Shown here piece by piece: positions 49,893 to 55,951 of a stretch of 64,000 nt of DNA; the stretch's first letter is position 1, and every line of letters begins with the position of its first letter. This DNA comes from Bacillus sp. FJAT-45350 (lineage in GTDB: Bacteria; Bacillota; Bacilli; Bacillales; NISU01). The position numbers were made by a program, and so were the translations under genes. The stretch lies in contig NZ_NISU01000001.1 of assembly GCF_002335805.1 (NCBI RefSeq), positions 1,496,079-1,560,078 of the forward strand, read 5' to 3'. The notes beneath the pieces were generated by a model that was not told the origin of the DNA, made no database searches, and saw only the letters and a program-made list of their open reading frames with translations.

Positions 49893-50165
49893 ATGTCAAC
49901 TAACGAAGAAAGAGACCATATTACAATAGAAGATGAACAAGGTATTGAAAGAGATTATTCTGTTGAAGCCCTATTTGATATGGAAGATGAGTCCTATGCA
50001 TTGTTATCCTCTAGTGAAGAAATGCTTGTTATGCGTGTTGAGGAAGAGGAAGGGCAACAGTATCTTATTGGCATTACAGATTCTGATGAGCGAGATGCAA
50101 TTCTTGATGCGTATGCTTTAGCTGTTGAAGCCCAACCTGAAAATGTACATCCTTATCAACATTAG
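49893..50165 (+). CDS. DUF1292 family protein (YrzB-like)
   Basis: A 90-residue acidic cytosolic protein of the DUF1292 family. The block HITIEDEQGIERDYSVEALFDMEDESYALL, followed by VMRVEEEEGQQYLIGITDSDERDAILDAY, is the family core. In Bacilli a homologue (YrzB) normally sits in the yrrL-yrrK region, but here it stands alone. Start ATG 49893 has GAGGTGG upstream. Biochemical function is not established. Confidence 0.85.
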   Translation: MSTNEERDHITIEDEQGIERDYSVEALFDMEDESYALLSSSEEMLVMRVEEEEGQQYLIGITDSDERDAILDAYALAVEAQPENVHPYQH

Positions 50166-50215
50166 ATAACAAGGTTGTCCCTAGAAATTATATTGTAGGG
50201 ACAACTCCTGTTAGC

Positions 50216-51655
50216 TTACTCCAATAGGATTGAGATGATAGCATCCTCTATTTCTTTCCCTTTTTCAGTTTCAATTACATTATTTACGATAATTGAAAAA
50301 ATTAACTCTTCCTTCTCACAATCAACAAAACCAGATAGTGAGGATACGGTAGAGATTGTTCCAGTTTTAGCTAAGACTTTTCCAATCACATTTGGGGAGG
50401 TCATTCGATGTCGTAACGTGCCTCCAACAAGTTCTTCCTCTTCACCGGATACAGGGAGCGAGTTTTTGTATGTCTCAAACCATCCTCTTTCTTGTACTTT
50501 ATATAATAAATTAGAAAGCTCATTTGCAGTTAAAAGATTTACATGAGAAATACCAGAACCATCTCTAAGAACAAGCGTATAGCTATCTATACCGAATTGT
50601 TCTAATTCGGAAAGGAGAACTTCAAGACCCTTGTCCCAACTTCCTTCCCCTTCCTTTACTTTTCCTAATTCTTTAATAAGTCCTTCTGCAATTGTGTTAT
50701 TGCTAAGCTTCATAAATGGTATGAGAATTTCAGATAGGGGCTTAGATTGGTGACTCATCATCGTAACAGCTTTTAATGGGACTTCTCCTCTTTTTGAATC
50801 TCCCATTAATTTAATTCCATGCTCTTTCAATGATTGTTTCACAACTTCTAACACTAAATCAGTCGGCTCCCATACAGCGACTTTTTTACTTATCTCATCT
50901 GAATTATTCGGAATATCTCCATCGATTGTAATTAAATTTGTTCCATGCTTCCTAGTGATTTTTATCGTATTTTTCTCGTCATTGCCAACTGTTTTTGTAT
51001 TGTTACTAATTGTTACGTAGTCAGTATTAGGGTGTAACGTAATCTCAGCCTCTTCCCCAATCTTCACACCTTCATTTATTTTGACTTGGATAGTACCGGC
51101 ATCATAGTTGTTGTTAGGTGAGATAGTTAAGGCTGAAATTTGAGCACCGTAATAAGCAGCTTCATCACTCCAAGGCACATCAATAGAATAGCGTACATCA
51201 TCATACCAAGTGTCATCAGCAATTACGTCACCAAGGATTACATTTACTCCAGATTCCTTCACGTTTTGAACAAGCCGGTCAATGTCTTCCTTCTGTAAAG
51301 TTGAGTCCCCTTTTCCTTTTATATAGAGATTACCATTGAGGAAACCGAGTCTGTTTTTGCCATCAGTTAGTAATTCCGTTTCAAATTTATAATCTTCACC
51401 TAATACCGAGAGGGCGCCTGCACCAGTTAATAGCTTCATATTAGACGCAGGTCTTAATCTAATATCCCCTAAGTGTTCATATAAAATTTCCCCTGTCTTA
51501 CTAGAGCGAATACTTACTCCAACTAGCACACCACTCAACTCTGTATCGTTTGTAATTAAGTGGTTTAACTGTTGTGTCAGTGCTTCTTTATTTTGTATCG
51601 CATGAGACTCTAATGGTTGAACTAAAAATAGTAAAAAACATATGAAAACGCTCAA
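50216..51655 (-). CDS. D-alanyl-D-alanine carboxypeptidase, PBP4/DacC type (S13), 5' end irregular
   Basis: A 479-residue (as given) peptidase of family S13 that removes terminal D-Ala from peptidoglycan stem peptides outside the membrane. Active-site motifs: SNMK (SxxK; Ser71-Lys74 in RPASNMKLLTG), SGISHVN (SxN) and KTG (VLAKTGTIST). The signal peptide is hydrophobic VFICFLLFLVQPLESHA. The start is odd: the best ribosome site (AGAGGATG) precedes ATG 51684, whose frame ends after five codons, while the real frame is offset by one base and only opens with TTG 51655 or the rare ATT 51679. A 1-nt slip near 51.67 kb would restore a normal signal peptide N-terminus. Confidence 0.82.
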   Translation of the reverse strand: MSVFICFLLFLVQPLESHAIQNKEALTQQLNHLITNDTELSGVLVGVSIRSSKTGEILYEHLGDIRLRPASNMKLLTGAGALSVLGEDYKFETELLTDGKNRLGFLNGNLYIKGKGDSTLQKEDIDRLVQNVKESGVNVILGDVIADDTWYDDVRYSIDVPWSDEAAYYGAQISALTISPNNNYDAGTIQVKINEGVKIGEEAEITLHPNTDYVTISNNTKTVGNDEKNTIKITRKHGTNLITIDGDIPNNSDEISKKVAVWEPTDLVLEVVKQSLKEHGIKLMGDSKRGEVPLKAVTMMSHQSKPLSEILIPFMKLSNNTIAEGLIKELGKVKEGEGSWDKGLEVLLSELEQFGIDSYTLVLRDGSGISHVNLLTANELSNLLYKVQERGWFETYKNSLPVSGEEEELVGGTLRHRMTSPNVIGKVLAKTGTISTVSSLSGFVDCEKEELIFSIIVNNVIETEKGKEIEDAIISILLE

Positions 51656-51711
51656 TGAAATAGTGACTATCTTATTAATCTCATGTCATCCTCTCATTTA
51701 GATATAGAAAA

Positions 51712-51751
51712 AAGGATATGAAAAAGGTATTCTACCTTGTAACATATCCTT
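51712..51751 (-). terminator. Terminator of the mqnB-mqnD operon
   Basis: AAGGATATG and CATATCCTT pair around an inner AAGGTA/TACCTT hairpin. On the minus strand the stem is followed by TTTTTTC. Confidence 0.8.
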
Positions 51752-51758
51752 AAACTAG

Positions 51759-52598
51759 TTATTTATCCCAACGTAATGTTGATAAATCAATTTCTGGGAC
51801 TAAACCTTCTTTAGCCGCTCGTCCTAATAATGAGTAAATCGCTTCATAGCCTTCGTCACCTAAGTTTGCTGAAAAGTTATTTACATATAAATCAATATGC
51901 GATTTTGCTACGTCAGGAGACATCTCTTGTGCATGTGATAGAACATAGTCCTCCGAAGCAGTCGGATTATCCCACGCATATTCAACAGATTGGCGAATTG
52001 CATTTGAAATGGAAGAAATGTCCAATATACGTTTTGCAATGATCGCACCTAATGGAATTGGTAGACCCGTATCCTCTTCCCACCAGCTACCTAAATCAAC
52101 TAAACGATTAAGGTCATAATTTTGATATGTAAAACGCGCTTCATGAATAACTAAACCGGCATCTATCTTTCCATCACGTACAGCTGGCATGATTTCATGG
52201 AATGGCATTACTACTATCTCTCCTACACCGCCAGGTACATTTTCGGCTGCCCATAGACGAAACAGTAAATATGCAGTAGAGCGTTCACTTGGTACAGCTA
52301 CACGTTTCCCGGTAAGTGCTCGTGGATCTGGATTGTTTGATTTAGTTAAAACTAATGGGCCGCAACCTCTCCCTAAAGCACCACCACAAGGTAGTAATGT
52401 GTACTCAGGTTGAATCCAGGGAAGAGCAGCGAACGAAATTTTGAGTATATCTGGTCCATTTGGTTTGGCAGCTAGATCATTTGTAATGTCAATATCAGCA
52501 TACATTACATCCAATTTAGGGGCATTTGGTACGAGTCCATGGACTAATGCGTGAAAAATAAACGTATCGTTAGGACAGGGTGAAAAGGCTATTTTCAT
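51759..52598 (-). CDS. mqnD: 1,4-dihydroxy-6-naphthoate synthase (futalosine pathway)
   Basis: A 279-residue protein of the MqnA/MqnD binding-protein-like fold. It opens IAFSPCPNDTFIFHALVHG, the MqnD hallmark, and contains LDVMYADIDITNDLA, GRGCGPLVLTKSN, VAVPSERSTAYLLFRLWA and IHEARFTYQNYDL, with the catalytic His in VIHEARF. It converts cyclic dehypoxanthinyl futalosine to 1,4-dihydroxy-6-naphthoate on the way to menaquinone. Its ATG overlaps the mqnB stop by 4 nt, so the pair is translationally coupled. mqnA, mqnC and the remaining genes are not in the window, apart from a possible UbiD-type gene at the left edge. Confidence 0.92.
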   Translation of the reverse strand: MKIAFSPCPNDTFIFHALVHGLVPNAPKLDVMYADIDITNDLAAKPNGPDILKISFAALPWIQPEYTLLPCGGALGRGCGPLVLTKSNNPDPRALTGKRVAVPSERSTAYLLFRLWAAENVPGGVGEIVVMPFHEIMPAVRDGKIDAGLVIHEARFTYQNYDLNRLVDLGSWWEEDTGLPIPLGAIIAKRILDISSISNAIRQSVEYAWDNPTASEDYVLSHAQEMSPDVAKSHIDLYVNNFSANLGDEGYEAIYSLLGRAAKEGLVPEIDLSTLRWDK

Positions 52599-53266
52599 GT
52601 TAATACCTCCTGTAATTTTGAGCTTATAACAGTTAATGATTGTAGTGCCTCTTTAATACGCCATGCATCTCGATCTCTCGGACCGACCATATTGGAAATA
52701 GAGCGAATTTCTAGCATCGGTACGTTCATCTTTTGCGCTGCAATAGCAACCCCGTATCCTTCCATTGCCTCTACAATTGCTCCAGGGACACGTTCTTCAA
52801 GTAAATGAGCTTGCTCCATTGTTCCTGTCACAGTTGATACACTAAGTATAGGTCCTGTGTAAACTGGTATGTCCATTTTATTAATTGTAGTAACTACTTT
52901 GTCTACAAGGCTTTTGTCTACATGGACGGTGCTAGCACCAAATCCTAATTTTTCTATCGGGACAAAGCCTTCATCAGTTTCTGCTCCTAAATCAGCAGCA
53001 ATTACATCACTACTGACTACGATAGAGGCTATCTCTGCTTTACCTGGAAATGCGCCACCAATACCGAGGTTTAGTACTAGGTCATAGTTGTTAATTGAAA
53101 TTTCCATCGCTGTTGTAGCAGCAGATGCGGCTATACCAACTCCTGAAACAACAACAGTCAAATTGGTATCGTTTTGATCAATTCCCTGCATAATTGCTTC
53201 TTTCTCAGCTTCTACAGAAGTAACGATGAGAACGTTTCTTATTGAATCTGATTGTCGTTTATCCAC
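52595..53266 (-). CDS. mqnB: Futalosine hydrolase
   Basis: A 223-residue nucleosidase of the MTAN/PNP superfamily. VLIVTSVEAEKEAIMQGI at the N-terminus, VVVSGVGIAASAATTAMEI, LVLNLGIGGAFPGKAEIASIVVSSDVIAADLGAETDEGF (a family-specific block) and GAIVEAMEGYGVAIAAQKMNVPMLEIRSISN with the purine-binding Glu/Met-Glu set are clear. It removes hypoxanthine from futalosine in the menaquinone route. GTG 53266 has AAGGAG upstream. First gene of the mqnBD operon. MTA/SAH nucleosidase is excluded by the DLGAETDEGF block. Confidence 0.92.
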   Translation of the reverse strand: MDKRQSDSIRNVLIVTSVEAEKEAIMQGIDQNDTNLTVVVSGVGIAASAATTAMEISINNYDLVLNLGIGGAFPGKAEIASIVVSSDVIAADLGAETDEGFVPIEKLGFGASTVHVDKSLVDKVVTTINKMDIPVYTGPILSVSTVTGTMEQAHLLEERVPGAIVEAMEGYGVAIAAQKMNVPMLEIRSISNMVGPRDRDAWRIKEALQSLTVISSKLQEVLT

Positions 53267-53379
53267 TTATAAAACTCCTTTTAGTATGTAGGTAATTCTT
53301 TATTTTAAAAATATCATAAAACGAAAGAACTGGTAAATCATAATCATTGTAACGAACAATAGGAAAGGATGAAACAAAT

Positions 53380-53532
53380 ATGAAGGATAAATTTAATGGT
53401 GTAAACTTAGATGAAATTGAAGGTGCCGAAGAAATCCCTTATAAAGAAAAAAATGGAGACTTGCCTGATATATATCCAAATGTAAAAGAAACAGCAACAC
53501 AACCAAAAGAAATAGACACTTTCAGAGAATAG
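53380..53532 (+). CDS. 50-residue acidic protein, unknown
   Basis: ATG 53380 follows AGGAAAGGATG, and a terminator lies 7 nt after the stop. The product begins MKDKFNGVNLDEIEGAEEIP and ends KEIDTFRE; it is acidic and polar, without Cys or hydrophobic segments, so probably soluble and partly disordered. No family recognised. It is divergent from mqnB and forms its own small transcription unit. Confidence 0.6.
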   Translation: MKDKFNGVNLDEIEGAEEIPYKEKNGDLPDIYPNVKETATQPKEIDTFRE

Positions 53533-53538
53533 TCTATT

Positions 53539-53570
53539 GAGGCCGTTTACAAGAGCGGTCTCATCTTTTT
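53539..53570 (+). terminator. Terminator of the 50-residue gene
   Basis: GAGGCCG and CGGTCTC pair (with one G-T), followed by ATCTTTTTAAA on the plus strand. Confidence 0.75.
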
Positions 53571-53597
53571 AAATAAAAATAAAAATAAAAATAAAAA

Positions 53598-53632
53598 GAA
53601 GTTATTACCTCATGTGAGATAATAACTCCTTC
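53598..53632 (-). terminator. Terminator of the 63-aa membrane protein gene
   Basis: GGAGTTATTAT pairs with AATAACTTC on the minus strand, followed by TTTTTATTTTT (an A-rich AAAAAT tandem on the plus strand). Confidence 0.7.
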
Positions 53633-53641
53633 TTCCTACCA

Positions 53642-53833
53642 TTATTCTTGAATTCGACTCTCAAAATCGTGTTGATATTCAATATTAAGTAAGTTAAAAA
53701 ATGCTAGAGCAAATCCAATTACTAGTAATATAATAGGTATTACATATGATTTCTTTTTAAACGTGCTATATAATGTGAAAATTAAAGAAAAAGCTAGAAG
53801 TATTAATCCAGCGATAAACCCCCAGAATTCCAT
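53642..53833 (-). CDS. Small two-helix membrane protein
   Basis: A 63-residue protein from ATG 53833 (GGAGGG 7 nt upstream; an earlier ATG at 53848 contains that ribosome site). Two hydrophobic helices, FIAGLILLAFSLIFTLY and VIPIILLVIGFALAFFN, are joined by STFKKKSY, with an acidic tail EYQHDFESRIQE. Both the positively charged loop and length fit a small membrane hairpin protein. Family not recognised. Confidence 0.62.
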   Translation of the reverse strand: MEFWGFIAGLILLAFSLIFTLYSTFKKKSYVIPIILLVIGFALAFFNLLNIEYQHDFESRIQE

Positions 53834-54030
53834 AACAGTACCCTCCATGTCATTACAATTTCTATCTATACCTTATAGTAGAATAAAGTTAACAGTTTAT
53901 CTATCATTCTAGTATAAAATTCGGTAAACTGCCATTATTTCAGGAGATCATTCGTAAGGTAAAATTCCCCTTTGTAATAACCTCATGAGTTATAGAAAGA
54001 CATTTTTTAGAAGGGTGCAATAAATAATCT

Positions 54031-54459
54031 TTATTTTTCTACACTTGTTATCATCACTGACGAAACAGAACTACCTACTTTTTTGTCATTTTGAAATAAG
54101 TCTGCTACAACATAAGCCACTTTTCTACCTAATCGTTCTACCCTTGCCTCTACCTCAACTTTTCCAACAAAGACAGGTCGATGGAAAGTTGTATGTAAAT
54201 CAATTGATGCAAAACCTTGGTCATCACTTAGCTTTGATGCAATTGCAAAAGCCATCATACTATCTGCAACCGCAGTTAGGTATCCACCCATTGCTACACC
54301 AATTCCATTTATATATTTTTCATCAACTTCCCATGTACCACGAGCAATTCCATCCTCTGCAAATGTTGGTTGGAATTGCAGAGTGATATCACAGTTTGGT
54401 GGTTTAATACCTTCAGTTGTTACTCTTACTAAATCACTTGGTTTGAAAAGATCAGTCAT
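54031..54459 (-). CDS. PaaI-type hotdog thioesterase
   Basis: A 142-residue hotdog-fold protein of the PaaI/YdiI type. GTWEVDEKYINGIGVAMGGYLTAVADSMMAFAIAS holds the strand-helix with the GGxxxxxxD catalytic region (the acidic residue here is Asp in AVADSM), and TTFHRPVFVGKVEVEARVERLGRKVAYV is the typical second half. It should hydrolyse acyl-CoA thioesters. ATG 54459 is used because AAGG lies 6 nt upstream; ATG 54465 directly follows the ribosome site. Substrate unknown. Confidence 0.83.
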   Translation of the reverse strand: MTDLFKPSDLVRVTTEGIKPPNCDITLQFQPTFAEDGIARGTWEVDEKYINGIGVAMGGYLTAVADSMMAFAIASKLSDDQGFASIDLHTTFHRPVFVGKVEVEARVERLGRKVAYVVADLFQNDKKVGSSVSSVMITSVEK

Positions 54460-54573
54460 GTTCATCCTTCTTTCTATGTTGTTTTTTGATTAATAAAAAA
54501 TAATAGGTTACACAAGAGGTTCGACTTTTTGTCTACAATTCCTTCTTTTATTTAAAAAGTTTGTAAAAAGAGC

Positions 54574-54602
54574 TTGTTTATCTTTCTGTTCAATGTTATA
54601 TT
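54574..54602 (+). promoter_or_regulatory. Sigma-A promoter for a candidate small RNA
   Basis: TTGTTT (54574-54579) is separated by 17 nt from TATATT (54597-54602). No ORF follows before the terminator at 54684. Confidence 0.5.
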
Positions 54603-54608
54603 TATAAA

Positions 54609-54717
54609 GCGATGAGCTTATTGTGTAAGACGATGAATGCTTTAATGCACTATGTGGAGTGCTGTTTATCGCCTCAATTACGTAGAAGACGCCTACTTGT
54701 TAGGCGTCTTCTTTTAT
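54609..54717 (+). ncRNA. Candidate structured small RNA
   Basis: Between a promoter-like TTGTTT-N17-TATATT and an 11-bp intrinsic terminator there is about 75 nt without a coding frame but with nested pairing: GCGAT (54609-54613) with ATCGC (54668-54672) closing an interior containing GCACT-ATGTGG-AGTGC. It lies in the 377-nt gap between the thioesterase and yjcZ genes, pointing toward yjcZ. It could be an independent sRNA or a leader. I do not recognise a known family. Confidence 0.45.
54684..54717 (+). terminator. Terminator of the candidate sRNA
   Basis: AGAAGACGCCT and AGGCGTCTTCT form a perfect 11-bp stem, followed by TTTTATG. It lies about 120 nt upstream of yjcZ, with no gene on the plus strand before it. 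Confidence 0.85.
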
Positions 54718-54777
54718 GTGTTTATTAAACAAATAGGGATAGACACCCAATTTTTTCTAAAGCGATGTTTTTTACAA

Positions 54778-54805
54778 ACACGAATCCTTAGCTTTGCATA
54801 GGATA
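54778..54805 (+). promoter_or_regulatory. Sigma-K/sigma-E-type promoter of yjcZ
   Basis: AC at 54778-54779, 17 nt, then CATAGGATA at 54797-54805, matching CATANNNTA, 31 nt before the yjcZ start codon. This fits mother-cell expression during sporulation. Confidence 0.55.
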
Positions 54806-54836
54806 CATTATCTCCAACAGAAGGTGGTGTATAGAT

Positions 54837-55034
54837 ATGTACGATTGCTATGGATATGGCGCAATGCCAGTAACTGGTGTTCAGCCGGGATGTGCACACA
54901 CACAAGTTGCTGGAGCATACGCTCCAGCAGCTCCAGTAGCAGGTCGCGGTTTTGCTTTAATCGTGGTTCTGTTCATCTTATTAATTATCATTGGTGCTTC
55001 TTGGGCTACTCCAGCTCCTAAGAAACCTTGCTAA
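54837..55034 (+). CDS. yjcZ: YjcZ-family sporulation protein
   Basis: A 65-residue peptide. A Gly/Tyr/Cys/Ala-rich N-terminus (MYDCYGYGAMPVTG ... AGAYAPAAPVAGR) is followed by the family's invariable hydrophobic C-terminal helix, GFALIVVLFILLIIIGASW, then a short Pro/Lys tail ending in Cys. YjcZ/SscA-type peptides are small spore-assembly proteins of Bacillaceae, made in the mother cell. Ribosome site AAGGTGGT and a sigma-K/E-like promoter lie upstream. The tail after the helix (TPAPKKPC) is longer than in most members I know. Confidence 0.87.
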   Translation: MYDCYGYGAMPVTGVQPGCAHTQVAGAYAPAAPVAGRGFALIVVLFILLIIIGASWATPAPKKPC

Positions 55035-55229
55035 TGTTTCACCTATCTTCTTTCGACAATAGGCTACCCATGCCTATTGTCGATTTTATTTAGTTAGCGC
55101 ATCAGAACACTCGTTTTAGGTGGTTTACTTATTCAGGGTACATAGTATTTGTTTGTAAGGAACAAGAAGATTAAACATTGGAGTGGTATACTAAAATTAA
55201 ACATCAAACAGACTTTGTGAGGTGCTTAT

Positions 55230-55709
55230 TTGGACATTTTGATATCAATTTTAATCGCCATTTTATTTATTTTAAGCTTTGTCGGTCTCATCTATCCTAT
55301 TATCCCGTCGGTGTTACTAATATGGGGTGGTGTCGCATTATACCATTTCTTCATTAATGCAGACGCATTGTCTTGGTGGACATGGGGTACATATATTCTT
55401 TTAACAGTTGTTCTATTTCTAACAGATTATTTGGCAAACCTTTATTTTGTACAAAGATATGGTGGCTCCAAATGGGGCATGCGAGCGGTAACTGTAGGAA
55501 TTATCATAGGATGTTTTGTTATCCCACCATTTGGGATTCTAATCGTACCCTTTATTTTAGTTTTATTTACTGAGCTGTTCCAAAATAAATCTCCGGCGTA
55601 TGCCTTAAAAGTCGCAACAGGGACAATTATTGCTTTTTTAAGTGGTGTGTTTGCAAAAGGTATCATTCAAACAGTGATGATCGTCGTATTTATAATTGAT
55701 ATGCTTTAA
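55230..55709 (+). CDS. DUF456 family membrane protein
   Basis: A 159-residue integral membrane protein with three to four helices and paired Gly/Pro-rich motifs: SFVGLIYPIIPSVLLIWGGVALYH at the N-terminus (the DUF456 signature L-x-G-x-x-x-P-x-x-P) and YGGSKWGMRAVTVGIIIGCFVIPPFGILIVPFI in the centre. TTG 55230 follows GAGGTG. The family is widespread in Bacilli without a settled function. The 3' side is occupied by the nested repeat at 55.7-55.9 kb. Confidence 0.83.
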   Translation: MDILISILIAILFILSFVGLIYPIIPSVLLIWGGVALYHFFINADALSWWTWGTYILLTVVLFLTDYLANLYFVQRYGGSKWGMRAVTVGIIIGCFVIPPFGILIVPFILVLFTELFQNKSPAYALKVATGTIIAFLSGVFAKGIIQTVMIVVFIIDML

Positions 55710-55716
55710 TGTCAAA

Positions 55717-55942
55717 GGAGACTGGGACAAATGTCAAAAACGGGAGCCCACTGAAAAAGTCCAACCTAGACGATTCGAGAAGTGGTAATGGCTCCGCACG
55801 TTGCACGCTTGCTATGAGAAAACCACTCATAGCGCGCTTTTGAAAAGAGGCAACGGCTTCGCGCATTACTTAAAGGCCGCTGAAAAAGTGAAAATCACAC
55901 TTTTTCAGCGGCCTCAAAAACGGACCTTTTGTCCCAACTCCT
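55717..55942. repeat. Palindrome interrupted by a structured repeat with 10-bp flanking duplication
   Basis: The outer arms AGGAGACTGGGACAAA and the inverted TTTTGTCCCAACTCCT belong to the ACAAAAGGTC palindrome family. Between them TCAAAAACGG occurs at 55734-55743 and again at 55914-55923, bounding a 170-bp insert. The insert holds CTGAAAAAGTCCAACCTAG (shared with 45.3 kb), a hairpin GCTATGAG / CTCATAGC whose loop on the minus strand is TGGTTTT (cf. 24.77 kb), two GGAGCCATTACC/GAAGCCGTTGCC modules, and a terminal 16-bp palindrome starting GGCCGCTGAAAAAGTG (55875-55913). Confidence 0.7.
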
Positions 55943-55951
55943 TTGGCCATT

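Noticed and set aside
53849-54030. Possible extra small gene between the 63-aa membrane protein and the thioesterase
   Set aside because: Short frames only, none with a ribosome site; treated as promoter region.
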